Source of the DNA: Stappia stellulata DSM 5886
Lineage (GTDB): Bacteria; Pseudomonadota; Alphaproteobacteria; Rhizobiales; Stappiaceae
Assembly: GCF_000423705.1 (NCBI RefSeq)
Contig: NZ_AUIM01000012.1
Coordinates: 124,001-188,000 of the forward strand
Length of the DNA stretch: 64,000 bases
Direction of reading: 5' to 3'
Below the pieces are notes generated by a model. The model saw nothing but the letters and a program-made list of their open reading frames with translations, did not search any database and was not told the origin of the DNA. The number at the start of each line of letters is the position of its first letter. Positions within the stretch are counted from its first letter, which is position 1. Made by a program: the position numbers and the translations under genes. Positions 1 to 9,408 of this stretch are shown here, piece by piece.

Positions 1-51
1 GAGGACCCGGAAGCGCGGGTCCGCGCCTGGCTTGACGCAACGCGCGTCTGA
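1..51 (+). CDS. C-terminal end of an upstream gene (partial)
   Basis: Reading from base 1, an open frame encodes 16 residues (EDPEARVRAWLDATRV) and ends at a TGA at 49-51, just before the thiamine-precursor operon. The codon choice (GC-rich third positions) fits a real gene running in from the left edge. It lies 38 bases ahead of the next start on the same strand, so it is probably an upstream member of the same operon, possibly another thiamine gene. The fragment is too short to identify. Confidence 0.55.
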   Translation, partial: EDPEARVRAWLDATRV

Positions 52-89
52 CTCAATCGCTCTCAAGTTTCACGAAACGAGGCACGAAA

Positions 90-1025
90 ATGCGAATTCT
101 TGCACTGATTTTGTCGATAGTGATCAGCATGCCGGCCATGGCAGCCGACAAGATGACGCTGCTGCTCGACTGGTACGTCAACCCCGACCACGGTCCGGTG
201 ATCGTCGCGCAGGAGCTTGGCTATTTTGCCGATGCAGGCCTCGAGGTCGAGGTCATCGCCCCGGCCGACCCGTCCGCGCCGCCCAAGATGGTGGCCGCCG
301 GCAAGGCGGATCTGGCCATCTCCTATCAGCCGCAGATCCACCTGCAGGTGGCGGAAGGCCTGCCGCTGAAGCGCGTCGGCACGCTGGTCGCCTCGCCGCT
401 CAACTGCCTGATGGTCCGCGACGACGGTCCGGTCAAGACCATCGCCGACCTGAAGGGCCGCAAGGTCGGCTATTCGGTCGCCGGCGTCGAGGAGGCGCTG
501 ATGGTCGCCATTCTGGCAAAGCACGGGCTGACGATGGACGATATCGAGATGATCAACGTCAACTGGTCGCTGTCGCCGTCGGTGATGTCGGGTCAGGTCG
601 ACGCGGTCATCGGCGCCTACCGCAATGTCGAACTCAACCAGATGGAGATCGAGGGCGTGAAGGGCCGCTGCTTCTTCATCGAGGAAGAGGGCACGCCGAC
701 CTATGACGAACTGATCTATGTCGCCAATCCGGAGCTGATGGACACCGACATGATCGCCCGTTTCCTGGAGGCGACCGAGCGCGCGACCCAGTATATCGTC
801 AACCACCCGGAAGAGAGCTTCCGCATCTATTCCGGCACGGCCAAGGAGCTGCAGGACGAGCTGAACGAGCGCGCCTGGTTCGACACGATCCCGCGCTTTG
901 CGCTGCGTCCGGCCGCCCTCGACCATCGCCGCTACGCGCGCTTCGAGGCATTCCTGAAGGACGCGGGTCTGATCGAGACGGTCAAGCCGGTCTCCGACAT
1001 CGCCATCGACGTGACCGCACCATGA
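90..1025 (+). CDS. thiY: ABC transporter substrate-binding protein, ThiY-like (pyrimidine thiamine precursor)
   Basis: 311-residue periplasmic binding protein of the NMT1/THI5-like family. It starts with a Sec signal peptide (hydrophobic stretch at about residues 3-16, cleavage near Ala19), followed by the family opening LLLDWYVNPDHGP, in which a WxxNxxH-type motif normally contacts a pyrimidine ligand. ThiY proteins bind N-formyl-4-amino-5-aminomethyl-2-methylpyrimidine, a breakdown product of thiamine. The next genes are tenA, an ATPase and a permease with 4-base overlaps or short gaps, the classical salvage order, which supports this ligand over a sulfonate. A GAGG about 8 bases upstream supports the ATG. 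A related riboflavin- or sulfonate-type ligand is possible but less likely. Confidence 0.85.
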   Translation: MRILALILSIVISMPAMAADKMTLLLDWYVNPDHGPVIVAQELGYFADAGLEVEVIAPADPSAPPKMVAAGKADLAISYQPQIHLQVAEGLPLKRVGTLVASPLNCLMVRDDGPVKTIADLKGRKVGYSVAGVEEALMVAILAKHGLTMDDIEMINVNWSLSPSVMSGQVDAVIGAYRNVELNQMEIEGVKGRCFFIEEEGTPTYDELIYVANPELMDTDMIARFLEATERATQYIVNHPEESFRIYSGTAKELQDELNERAWFDTIPRFALRPAALDHRRYARFEAFLKDAGLIETVKPVSDIAIDVTAP

Positions 1026-1717
1026 GCGAGGCACCCGATTTCGGATCGCCGGTCTATGCCGCCTGGCGGGCGTCGGCCGGACCGGCATGGCCGGCCTATA
1101 CCGGTCACGCCTTCGTCAAGGGCCTTGGCGACGGCACGCTGCCGCGCGATGCCTTCCTGCATTATCTCAAGCAGGACTACATCTTCCTGTTCCACTTCGC
1201 CCGCGCCTGGGCGCTGGCGGTGGTGAAGGCGGATACGATCGCGGAGGCGCGCCTGGCGGCGGCCATCGTCGACGGGCTGGTCAATACGGAGATGTCGCTG
1301 CATGTCGAGATCTGCGGAAGGGCCGGTATCGCGGAGGCGGATCTGCTCGCCGAGGAGGAAGCGCTGGAGAACCTCGCCTACACCCGCTACGTCACCGATG
1401 CCGGGCTTTCGGGCGATTTTCTCGATCTGATCGCAGCCCTTGCCCCTTGCGTGATGGGCTATGGCGAGATCGGCTTGCGGCTTCAGGAAACATCCGCGCC
1501 CGACACGCCCTATCGCGAGTGGATCGAGACCTACGCCGGTGACGACTATCAGGCGCTTTGCGCCAAGGTCGGCGCGCTGATCGAGACGGCGACGGTCGCC
1601 CGCCTCGGCGCGCGACCGCAGGACACGCCCCGCTTCGCGGCCATCGCCGCGCGTTTCCGCAACGCGACGCGGCTTGAGGTCGGCTTCTGGGGCATGGGGC
1701 TCCGGGGTCATGTGTGA
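1022..1717 (+). CDS. tenA: TenA family aminopyrimidine aminohydrolase (thiaminase II)
   Basis: 231 residues, the usual TenA length. TenA hydrolyses aminopyrimidine degradation products of thiamine to hydroxymethylpyrimidine in the cytoplasm. The visible active-site elements are KQDYIFL (Asp52), TRYV (Tyr123), APCVMGYGEIG with the nucleophile Cys143 and Tyr147, and the C-terminal LEVGFWGMG with Glu219. The start codon overlaps the thiY stop in an ATGA junction, so translation is probably coupled. Its place between the binding protein and the transporter ATPase indicates import of the precursor followed by immediate deamination. Confidence 0.92.
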   Translation: MSEAPDFGSPVYAAWRASAGPAWPAYTGHAFVKGLGDGTLPRDAFLHYLKQDYIFLFHFARAWALAVVKADTIAEARLAAAIVDGLVNTEMSLHVEICGRAGIAEADLLAEEEALENLAYTRYVTDAGLSGDFLDLIAALAPCVMGYGEIGLRLQETSAPDTPYREWIETYAGDDYQALCAKVGALIETATVARLGARPQDTPRFAAIAARFRNATRLEVGFWGMGLRGHV

Positions 1718-1726
1718 GGGGCATCC

Positions 1727-2485
1727 GTGACAAAGGCTGAGACGCCCGTTTCCCCTGTCGGTTCCGCGCCCTCACTCCGGCTCGGCGGCGATTTTCGTCA
1801 TGCCGGCCGACCGTTGTTTTCCGGCCTCGATCTGCCGGTGGCGGCGGGGCGCTGGACCTGTCTGCTCGGGCCGTCCGGTGTCGGCAAATCGACGATCCTG
1901 CGGCTTTTCGCCGATCTCGATACCGGCGGCAGTTTCGACGGCGAGATTTCGGCGAGCGACGGCGCGCCGGTTGCCGGCCGGGTCGCCTTCATGGCCCAGA
2001 CGGATCTGCTCGCGCCCTGGCTCGATGTCATGGGCAATGTCACGCTCGGCAGCCGCTTGCGCGGCGAGCGGATCGACCGGGCGCGCGCCCGCGATCTCAT
2101 CGAGCGCGTGGGCCTTGCCGATCACGTCGAAAAGGCGCCGGCGCGGCTTTCGGGCGGCATGCGGCAGCGCGTCGCGCTTGCCCGCGTCTTGATGGAAGAC
2201 CGGCCCATCGTGCTGCTCGACGAGCCCTTCGCGGCGCTCGATGCGCGCACGCGTGCGGAAATGCAGGATCTCGCCTTCGACACGCTGAAGGGCCGCACGG
2301 TCTTGCTGGTGACACATGATCCGGCCGAAGCCGTGCGCCTTGGCCACCGGATCTTCATTCTCGCGGAATCCGGCCTGTCGGAGATCGAGGCGCCCGCGCT
2401 CGACCCCGTGCGCCCCGTCGAGGCGCAAGAGACAATGGACATGCAGGTGCGGTTGTTTCGCGCGCTGAGAGGAGAGCCGGCATGA
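1727..2485 (+). CDS. thiZ: ABC transporter ATP-binding protein for thiamine precursor (ThiZ-like)
   Basis: 252-residue ABC ATPase that powers the ThiYXZ importer at the inner membrane. Walker A GPSGVGKS lies at residues 48-55, the Q-loop at Gln91, the signature LSGGM at 141-145, Walker B VLLDEP at 162-167 and the H-loop His at about 197. The start is a GTG preceded by GAGGGG about 6 bases upstream, 9 bases after tenA ends. The sequence belongs to the NitT/TauT subfamily, as expected with an NMT1-type binding protein. Confidence 0.88.
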   Translation: MTKAETPVSPVGSAPSLRLGGDFRHAGRPLFSGLDLPVAAGRWTCLLGPSGVGKSTILRLFADLDTGGSFDGEISASDGAPVAGRVAFMAQTDLLAPWLDVMGNVTLGSRLRGERIDRARARDLIERVGLADHVEKAPARLSGGMRQRVALARVLMEDRPIVLLDEPFAALDARTRAEMQDLAFDTLKGRTVLLVTHDPAEAVRLGHRIFILAESGLSEIEAPALDPVRPVEAQETMDMQVRLFRALRGEPA

Positions 2486-3276
2486 GCGCGGGACGGGCAT
2501 TCTCCGAGGAGGTGACGAGACTGCAGCGCGTACGCGATGCGGTGCTCGCCGCCGGTGTGGCGCTGGCGCTGTGGCAGGCGGTGGTCTGGGTGACCGCCGT
2601 GCCGCCCTTCATCCTGCCCGGTCCCTGGCGTGTGGCGGAAAGCCTTGTCGCCAATGCCGGGCTGATCGCGGAAAACGCGTGGGTCACCATCGCCGAAGTC
2701 ATGATCGGGCTGGTGCTCGGTGCGGTCCTCGGCGCCGCGACCGCGCTGCATTTGATGATGTCGCCGCTGGCGCGCCGTCTGGCGCTGCCGATCATGGTGT
2801 TCAGCCAGGCGGTGCCGGTCTTCGCGCTGGCGCCGATCCTGACGCTGTGGTTCGGCTACGGCATGGCCTCCAAGATCGCGATGGCGCTGCTGATCATCTA
2901 TTTCCCGGTGGTCTCGACCTTCTACGACGGGTTGCGCCGCACCGATCCGGGCTTGCTCGATCTCGCCCGCACCATGGGCGCGCCGCCCGCGCGCACACTC
3001 CTGTTCCTGAGGCTTCCGGCGGCACTTCCGGCTTTCGGGTCGGGCTTGCGGCTTGCGGCGGTCTACGCTCCCATCGGGGCTGTCATTGGCGAGTGGGTCG
3101 GCGCCTCCAAGGGGCTTGGCTACCTCATGCTGCTTGCCAACGGACGCGCCAAGACGGACCTGATGTTCGCCTCGCTCTTCGTGCTCGCGCTCTTTGCGGT
3201 GGTGCTCTATGCCGCCGTTTCCGCTTTCACGCGGCGCATGACGCGCTGGTCGAGCGAAACGACCGACGGGGCCTGA
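2482..3276 (+). CDS. thiX: ABC transporter permease for thiamine precursor (ThiX-like)
   Basis: 264-residue inner-membrane permease of the NitT/TauT (BPD_transp_1) type with about six hydrophobic segments. The cytoplasmic coupling loop that docks on the ATPase is seen around RTMGAPPARTLLFLRLPAALP, and the family motif EWVGASKGLGYLM follows. The start overlaps the thiZ stop (ATGA), completing the importer. The gene ends 12 bases before the convergent thiamine pyrophosphokinase gene. Confidence 0.88.
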   Translation: MSAGRAFSEEVTRLQRVRDAVLAAGVALALWQAVVWVTAVPPFILPGPWRVAESLVANAGLIAENAWVTIAEVMIGLVLGAVLGAATALHLMMSPLARRLALPIMVFSQAVPVFALAPILTLWFGYGMASKIAMALLIIYFPVVSTFYDGLRRTDPGLLDLARTMGAPPARTLLFLRLPAALPAFGSGLRLAAVYAPIGAVIGEWVGASKGLGYLMLLANGRAKTDLMFASLFVLALFAVVLYAAVSAFTRRMTRWSSETTDGA

Positions 3277-3288
3277 GCGTCCCGTCCG

Positions 3289-3963
3289 TCACGCGTTCGC
3301 GGCGGTTCCATCGGCGCCGGGGCGGGCCAGAAGCACCGCCGTGCCGGAGCGAAGCGACACGTTGACACCGGCGTCATTGCCGGCGGCAACGCGGTTGGAC
3401 AGCGTCAGCGACTGGCCCATCGTCACGTTGCGGTCGATGAGCGGCCAGTCCACCCCGCCAAGGCTCAGGGCCGCCAGATCGGAAAAGGCGAGCACGGAAA
3501 ACAGAGTGCCCGCCGGCAGGCCGACGGTCTGATTGCCTTGCATCAGCGGCCAGGCTTCCTCCGTGCCGCTGGTCATCATCACCGGCAGACCGCCGGCGTG
3601 CAGGCTGATGCCGTGCAGCAGATTGTGGACCGCGTGGTCGGAGCGCGGTCCGCCGAGCGCGCCGGCGATGACCAGACGGCTCGCACCGCGTGCCAGCGCT
3701 TCCGCGACGGCGAGTTCGCCGTCTGTCATGTCCTTGTCTTCCGGATGGGACTGGCGCGGAACATGCGCCCAGTCGCGGGCCAGCCGTTCGTCGCTGGAAT
3801 CGAAGTCCCCCACCCACAGTTCCGGCGTGACCCCGAGTGCGGCCGCGTGGCGCATGCCGCCATCGGCGGCAATCACGCGGTGGCCGGCGATCTGCGCGGC
3901 GAGACGCGGGGTCGGCGTGATCTCTCCGCCAAGCAGGATGAGAAAGGGCGTGTCGTCTTGCAT
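3289..3963 (-). CDS. thiN: Thiamine pyrophosphokinase
   Basis: 224 residues. The enzyme transfers pyrophosphate from ATP to thiamine to make the cofactor thiamine diphosphate. Family motifs are clear: AADGG at 32-36, VGDFDS at 51-56, KDMTD at 77-81 and GGPRSDHAVHNL at 104-115. The gene faces the thiYXZ-tenA operon tail to tail, so salvage and final activation of thiamine are clustered. Upstream (3964-4056) is a short divergent spacer shared with the SAF-domain dehydrogenase. Confidence 0.9.
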   Translation of the reverse strand: MQDDTPFLILLGGEITPTPRLAAQIAGHRVIAADGGMRHAAALGVTPELWVGDFDSSDERLARDWAHVPRQSHPEDKDMTDGELAVAEALARGASRLVIAGALGGPRSDHAVHNLLHGISLHAGGLPVMMTSGTEEAWPLMQGNQTVGLPAGTLFSVLAFSDLAALSLGGVDWPLIDRNVTMGQSLTLSNRVAAGNDAGVNVSLRSGTAVLLARPGADGTAANA

Positions 3964-4056
3964 GTCGCGCCGTCGGGTCCGGTTTCGCTGTCAAATCGAT
4001 CGTCGCCTTGTACCACGGCGATTTTTTCGCGCATTGTGCGATCAAGGGAGGACACA

Positions 4057-5400
4057 ATGAATCTTTCGCACATGCTCGCAGACCGCGCCGAGGCAGGAAA
4101 CCCGGTGCGTGTCGCCCTGATCGGCGCCGGCAAATTCGGCTCCATGTATCTGACCCAGGCGCGGCTTACGGCGGGCGTTCATGTCGCCGCCATCGTCGAT
4201 CTCGATCCGACCCGCGCCCGCAGGACGCTTGCAACCTGCGGCTGGCCGCAGGAGCAGGGCAACGCGCCCTCGCTCGACGCGGCGATGGCCTCGGGCGCGA
4301 CCTTCGTCACCGACGCGCTGGCGCCGGTGCTGGCCGACGGCCGCATCGACGTGGTGATCGAGGCGACCGGCGACCCGGCCGTCGGCATCCGCCATTGCCT
4401 TGCGATCATCGACGCCGGCAAGCATGTGGTGATGGTCAATGTCGAGGCGGACGTTCTGGCCGGCCCGCTTCTCGCCCGCAAGGCGAAGGCTGCCGGTGTC
4501 GTCTATTCGCTCGCCTGGGGCGACCAGCCGGCGCTGATTTGCGAGCATGTCGACTGGGCGCGGACCTGCGGCTTCAAGGTCGTCTGCGCCGGCAAGGGCA
4601 CGCGCTATCTGCCGGGCTATCACCAGCTCACGCCCGATACGGTCTGGGATGTGCTGACGCAATATCTCGACATCACCGACCGCAGCATGATCAACCCGAA
4701 GATGTTCAATTCCTTCCTGGACGGCACCAAGTCCGGGATCGAGATGACGGCGGTCTGCAACGCGACCGGCCTGGTGCCGCAGCCGGACGGACTGGCGTTT
4801 CCCCCGGCAAGCCGGTTTGAACTCTCCTCCGTCTGCAAGCCGAAGGACGCCGGCGGCACGCTGGCGCTGTCGGGAACGACGGAGGTCGTCTCCTCGCTCA
4901 CCCGTGCGGGCGAAAACGTGCCGCACCATCTGGCGATGGGCACCTTTGTCGTCATCGAGGGCGAGACGGATTACGCCCGCCAGTGCTTTCGCGAGTACCA
5001 CATGCTTGAAGACGAGAGCGGGCGCTTCGCCACGCTTTACCGTCCGACCCACATGATCGGAATGGAACTCGGGCTTTCGGTCGCCTCGGCCGTGCTCAGG
5101 CGCGAGCCGACCGGCGTGCCGGGCGCTTTCGTGTCCGATGTGGTGGCAACCGCAAAGGGGCCGCTCAAGGCCGGCGACACGCTCGACGGCGAGGGCGGGG
5201 CAACCGTCTGGGGCAAGCAGCAACCGGCGGCGGTCTCGCTGGCAAAGGGGTTCCTGCCGCTCGGTCTGGCAAGCGGCGTGCGGCTCACCCGCGACATCGC
5301 GGAAGGCGAGATGCTCACCTGGGACAGCGTTGCCATCGACGCCGACGATCCGGCGGTCAGGATCCGCCGCGAGATGGAGGCGGCCTTTTCGCCGGCCTGA
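4057..5400 (+). CDS. Homoserine dehydrogenase-like NAD(P) oxidoreductase with C-terminal SAF domain
   Basis: 447 residues matching the COG4091 architecture: an N-terminal Rossmann fold with GAGKFG at residues 23-28, a central dehydrogenase-like region, and a C-terminal SAF domain from about residue 370, where GLASGVRLTRDIAEGEMLTW is typical. Relatives act on branched or sugar-derived carboxylates, but the substrate here is unknown. The ATG at 4057 follows GGGAGGA at a good distance. An open frame continues upstream but has no comparable ribosome site and overlaps thiN antisense. No operon partner on this strand. Confidence 0.75.
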   Translation: MNLSHMLADRAEAGNPVRVALIGAGKFGSMYLTQARLTAGVHVAAIVDLDPTRARRTLATCGWPQEQGNAPSLDAAMASGATFVTDALAPVLADGRIDVVIEATGDPAVGIRHCLAIIDAGKHVVMVNVEADVLAGPLLARKAKAAGVVYSLAWGDQPALICEHVDWARTCGFKVVCAGKGTRYLPGYHQLTPDTVWDVLTQYLDITDRSMINPKMFNSFLDGTKSGIEMTAVCNATGLVPQPDGLAFPPASRFELSSVCKPKDAGGTLALSGTTEVVSSLTRAGENVPHHLAMGTFVVIEGETDYARQCFREYHMLEDESGRFATLYRPTHMIGMELGLSVASAVLRREPTGVPGAFVSDVVATAKGPLKAGDTLDGEGGATVWGKQQPAAVSLAKGFLPLGLASGVRLTRDIAEGEMLTWDSVAIDADDPAVRIRREMEAAFSPA

Positions 5401-5766
5401 ACCCGGGAAGCGGACCCGCACCGAGACGACGGGTGACGCGTGGGCAGGGCCCGCGCGCGCCTGTCTGCGACCGGGTGCCGTCGGGTTCGCGCAAACCGGG
5501 TGCGGTCCGGACTTCGCAGGCGCAGAAGGTGCGGTCTCTTTTCTCTCTTGGTGGTTTTCTATTGTTCGAAAGTAAAATTGAAAAGAAGTCATCGATAGAA
5601 ATTACAATTACGCAGTTGCGATAATAATATCTGTTTGTTTTTTCCGTTTTTGGATTCTCCTATTCACTTGTTTTTTAGCGAATCGGGTGAATTTTGGCAA
5701 TTGCGTTAAGTATCCCAGATATTGCGCGTGATATTTTTCGATTTCCTCCAGGAGGCGGAGCCTGAA
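5401..5766. other. Intergenic region upstream of the chemoreceptor gene
   Basis: The first part (to about 5530) is GC-rich with no convincing coding frame. From about 5560 to 5745 the sequence becomes strongly AT-rich with several T-runs, unlike the surrounding genes, and probably carries the promoter and leader of the receptor. I could not assign a specific sigma-factor box. AGGAGG at 5750-5755 lies 11 bases before the chosen start. Confidence 0.6.
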
Positions 5767-7938
5767 ATGAAGTGGTCGTCCATCAAGATGAAGCCCAAGA
5801 TTTTGTTGGGGATGTCCTTTCCGATCCTTCTCTTGATCGTGATCGGTATCCTGTCGATCTCGAGCCTTGGAAAACTCAAGACGGCCTCCTCCTGGGTCGA
5901 TCACACCTATGAGGTTATTGGGCAAGCCCAGAACGTCATCGCTTCGGCCGTGAATATGGAAACCGGCATGCGCGGTTATCTGCTTGCCGGCGAGGATGCG
6001 TTTCTGGAGCCTTACAGGGCCGGCGAAACGACGGCCTATGCACAGATCGACAGCCTTCAGGAGACGGTCTCGGACAATCCGGGGCAGGTCGCCAGACTCG
6101 CGGAGGTCGAAAACCTGCTGCGTGAGTGGCAGTCCGACGTCACCGAGCCGGCAATCGCCTTGCGCCGTGAGATCGGTGATTCAAAGACCATGAACGACAT
6201 GGCGAAACAGGTCGGGCAGGCGCGCGGCAAGACGTATTTCGACACGTTCCGGGCGCAGATCGCGACCTTTATCGAGCGCGAACGCACGCTCCTTGCCGAA
6301 CGCGAGGCGGAATTCGAGCGCCTGCTCGGCGAGCCGGTGGTCGCCGCCGGCAATGCGAAAGCAGCCATCGACTGGGTGACCCATACCTTCAAGGTGATCG
6401 GGGCGGCCAATGAGATCATCGCGGCCGCCGTCGACATGGAAACCGGCATGCGCGGCTATCTTCTCGCTGGCAAGGAAGCGTTTCTGGAGCCTTACGTGGC
6501 CGGATCGGCGCGGTTCGCCGAACTGACGTCGGCGCTGCGCGAGACGGTAAGCGACAATCCGCCCCAGGTCGCGCTTCTGCGCGAGGTCGAGACAACGGTC
6601 GCGAACTGGCGGAACGAGGTGGTGGAGCCGATGATCGCGTTGCGTCGTGAGATCGGCGATGCGCCGACGATGGATGACATGGCACGGCGTGTCGGCGAGG
6701 CGCGGGGCAAGGTCTATTTCGACCGGTTCCGAAAGTTGATGGCCGATTTCTCTGCGGAAGAAGAAGCGCTCAAGATCGCCCGCCAGCAGCAGAGCTCCGA
6801 GACCGAGGCCGACACGCGCATGCTGATCATCGGCGGCATCGCCATCGCGGTCGTGCTTGGCGGCGGTCTCGGCTTGCTGATCGGCGGCGGGATTTCCAGA
6901 CCGGTCACCCGCATGACCGCGGCAATGGGCCGGTTGGCCGACGGCGACAAGACGGTGGAGATCCCCGGTGCCGACCGCGGGGACGAAGTGGGCGCCATGG
7001 CGGCGGCCGTTCTGGTGTTCAAGAACAACATGATCAAGACGGAGGAACTGGCGGCGCGCGACGCGGATGAGGTCCGGGCACGGGACGTGCGCGCGAAGCG
7101 GATCGACGAGATCACCTGGGTGTTCGACGTGGGGGTGTCGGAACTGCTCGGCGCGGTCGCCGGTGCCTCGACGGATATGGAAAGCACCGCCACGTCGATG
7201 TCCGGCATCGCCGACGACACCAACAACCGGGCGACCGCTGTCGCCAGCGCCGCCGAACTGGCATCGGCGAATGTCCAGACCGTGGCAAGCGCGACGGAGG
7301 AGTTGTCGAGCTCGATCCAGGAGATCGCACGCCAGGTCTCGCAGTCGGCCGAGATCGCCGGCCACGCCGTCGATCAGGCGTCCCAGACCGACGAACAGGT
7401 GAAGGGCCTGGCGTCGGCGGCCCAGCGGATTGGCGAGGTGGTCAGCCTGATTTCCGCCATTGCGGAACAGACCAACCTGCTGGCGCTGAACGCCACCATC
7501 GAGGCGGCGCGGGCAGGTGAAGCCGGCAAGGGCTTTGCCGTCGTCGCAGCGGAGGTCAAGGAACTGGCGAGCCAGACCGCCAAGGCGACGGACGATATCG
7601 CCCGGCAGATCGGCGGTATCCAGAGCGAGACCGACGGAGCCGTCGCTGCGATCCAGTCGATCGGGACCACGATCGCCGAGATCAACGAGATCGCCGCCGG
7701 CATTGCCTCGGCGGTGGAGGAGCAGACCTCCGCCACCCGCGAGATCGCGCGCAATGTCGAGGAAGCGGCGGCGGGGACCGGCCAGGTGACCTCGAACATC
7801 CTGCAGGTCACGCGCGCGGCGGGCGAAACCGGTGCGGCGGCGGTCAAGGTGACGGCGACCGCCGGCGAATTGAGCGACAAGTCCACACAGCTCAAGACGC
7901 GGGTCGAGACCTTCCTCGACGACGTGCGCAGCGCCTGA
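5767..7938 (+). CDS. Methyl-accepting chemotaxis protein with two tandem CHASE3 domains
   Basis: 723-residue chemoreceptor. The order is: TM helix at about 11-34; two periplasmic CHASE3-type four-helix modules offset by exactly 160 residues (WVDHTYEVIG at 43 and WVTHTFKVIG at 203; METGMRGYLLAG at 64 and 224); TM2 at about 352-376; HAMP at about 377-430; then the cytoplasmic signalling domain with the conserved tip EQTNLLALNATIEAARAGEA. There is no C-terminal CheR/CheB tether pentapeptide (it ends VETFLDDVRSA). The start at 5767 is preceded by AGGAGGCGGAG; an upstream in-frame start at 5722 lacks this. No che genes are nearby, so it is an orphan receptor; ligand unknown. Confidence 0.9.
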   Translation: MKWSSIKMKPKILLGMSFPILLLIVIGILSISSLGKLKTASSWVDHTYEVIGQAQNVIASAVNMETGMRGYLLAGEDAFLEPYRAGETTAYAQIDSLQETVSDNPGQVARLAEVENLLREWQSDVTEPAIALRREIGDSKTMNDMAKQVGQARGKTYFDTFRAQIATFIERERTLLAEREAEFERLLGEPVVAAGNAKAAIDWVTHTFKVIGAANEIIAAAVDMETGMRGYLLAGKEAFLEPYVAGSARFAELTSALRETVSDNPPQVALLREVETTVANWRNEVVEPMIALRREIGDAPTMDDMARRVGEARGKVYFDRFRKLMADFSAEEEALKIARQQQSSETEADTRMLIIGGIAIAVVLGGGLGLLIGGGISRPVTRMTAAMGRLADGDKTVEIPGADRGDEVGAMAAAVLVFKNNMIKTEELAARDADEVRARDVRAKRIDEITWVFDVGVSELLGAVAGASTDMESTATSMSGIADDTNNRATAVASAAELASANVQTVASATEELSSSIQEIARQVSQSAEIAGHAVDQASQTDEQVKGLASAAQRIGEVVSLISAIAEQTNLLALNATIEAARAGEAGKGFAVVAAEVKELASQTAKATDDIARQIGGIQSETDGAVAAIQSIGTTIAEINEIAAGIASAVEEQTSATREIARNVEEAAAGTGQVTSNILQVTRAAGETGAAAVKVTATAGELSDKSTQLKTRVETFLDDVRSA
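5893..6750 (+). repeat. Internal 480-bp tandem duplication in the chemoreceptor gene
   Basis: Two consecutive copies of a 160-codon unit begin at 5893 and 6373. No insertion or deletion separates matched residues from about residue 43/203 to 170/330. Several stretches are near-identical in DNA as well, such as the METGMRGYLLAG coding region followed by GCGTTTCTGGAGCCTTAC in both copies. Confidence 0.85.
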
Positions 7939-8016
7939 GTTCAGGCCTGCCGGCGGGACGGTCGGGCCGGTCGTCCCGTCGCACCCCGGACGGGCCGGTC
8001 GAGACCGGGTGCCGCC

Positions 8017-9408
8017 TCAGCACTCCACGACGTTGACCGCGAGGCCGCCCTTTGAGGTTTCCTTGTACTTGTCGGTCATGTCGAGGCCGGTCTGGCGCAT
8101 GGTCTCGATGCAGCTGTCGAGCGGCACGAAATGGCTGCCGTCGCCGCGCAGCGCCAGCGAGGCGGCGGTCACCGCCTTGACCGCGCCGAGCGCATTGCGC
8201 TCGATGCAGGGCACCTGGACCAGCCCGCCGATGGGATCGCAGGTCATGCCGAGGTGATGTTCGAGCGCGATTTCGGCGGCGTTTTCCACCTGCTCGTTGC
8301 TGCCGCCAAGCGCTGCGCACAGGCCGGCCGCAGCCATCGCCGAGGCCGAGCCGACTTCGCCCTGGCAGCCGACCTCCGCACCCGAAATCGAGGCGTTGGC
8401 CTTGATGATGCCGCCGATGGCGGCAGCGACCAGCAGAAAGGTGCGAATGCCCGCCCGGCAGCCGTCGGGGCAATGGTCGAGGTAATAGCGGATGACGGCG
8501 GGAACCACGCCGGCGGCGCCGTTGGTGGGGGCGGTGACCAGTGTGCCGCCGGCGGCGTTTTCCTCGTTCACCGCCATGGCATAGACGCCGAGCCAGTCCA
8601 TCACCGTGTGCTGGAAGGGGCGGTTCTTGCCGGCTTCCCCCAGGAGTTTCTCGTGGATCTGGCGGGCGCGGCGCTTCACCTTCAGTCCGCCCGGCAGTTC
8701 GCCCTCGCGCGCCAGGCCGCGCTGCAGGCAGGCGTTCATCGCGTCCCAGATCCGGTCGAGCTCCGCATCGAGGTCGAAGTCGATCCCCTGAGGCGCGCGG
8801 GCCGCCTCATTGGCGCGTTTCATGTCCGCGATCGCAAGCCCGCTGTCGGCCCCCATCTTCAGCATTTCCTTGGCCGATCCGAAGGGGTAGGGCGCGCCGG
8901 CTTCCTGCGTCTGGGTCATCAGGTCGTCCTGGGCGGCAAGCTCCTCCGCGCTGACGACGAAGCCGCCGCCGACGGAATAGAGCGTGTCCTCGGCGATCGC
9001 CTTGCCGTTGGCGTCGAGCGCGCGAAAGATCATGCCGTTGGCATGGCCGGCCAGCGGCGGGCCGTAGTCGAAGACGAGATCATTCGCCGGATCGAAGGCA
9101 ATCGGTCCGATGCCGTCGACCTCCAGCGTGCAGTCGCGGGCGAGCCGCTCCATCTCCGCGTCGACGTCGTCGGGATCGATGGTCGCGGGGTCGTGGCCGG
9201 CAAGGCCCAGGCAGATCGCCCGGTCGCTGGCATGCCCCTTGCCGGTGAAGGCGAGCGATCCGTGCAGCGAAACCGCGATGCGCGCGGGCGCGAGGCCGCC
9301 GTCACGCAGCTCCTGCAAAAACCGTCCGGCGGCCACCATCGGTCCCATCGTGTGGGATGACGACGGCCCGATGCCGATCTTGAAGATGTCGAACACGCTG
9401 ATGAACAC
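8017..9408 (-). CDS. sdaA: L-serine ammonia-lyase (iron-sulfur L-serine dehydratase)
   Basis: 463-residue single-chain type II L-serine dehydratase, which converts L-serine to pyruvate and ammonia. The N-terminal beta domain has [14 protein letters not shown], and the alpha domain carries the three [4Fe-4S] cysteines at 348 ([10 protein letters not shown]), 390 (GMTCDPIGG) and 401 (VPCIERN), at spacings matching the E. coli enzyme. Oxygen-labile enzymes of this type need serine as the fourth ligand. The start is GTG with GGGAGGGG 4-5 bases upstream. It is a monocistronic gene facing the chemoreceptor. Confidence 0.93.
   Translation of the reverse strand: MFISVFDIFKIGIGPSSSHTMGPMVAAGRFLQELRDGGLAPARIAVSLHGSLAFTGKGHASDRAICLGLAGHDPATIDPDDVDAEMERLARDCTLEVDGIGPIAFDPANDLVFDYGPPLAGHANGMIFRALDANGKAIAEDTLYSVGGGFVVSAEELAAQDDLMTQTQEAGAPYPFGSAKEMLKMGADSGLAIADMKRANEAARAPQGIDFDLDAELDRIWDAMNACLQRGLAREGELPGGLKVKRRARQIHEKLLGEAGKNRPFQHTVMDWLGVYAMAVNEENAAGGTLVTAPTNGAAGVVPAVIRYYLDHCPDGCRAGIRTFLLVAAAIGGIIKANASISGAEVGCQGEVGSASAMAAAGLCAALGGSNEQVENAAEIALEHHLGMTCDPIGGLVQVPCIERNALGAVKAVTAASLALRGDGSHFVPLDSCIETMRQTGLDMTDKYKETSKGGLAVNVVEC

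Noticed and set aside
3538-4056. Long N-terminal extension of the SAF-domain dehydrogenase
   Set aside because: It lies antisense to thiN, which has full motifs, and the start at 4057 has the good ribosome site.
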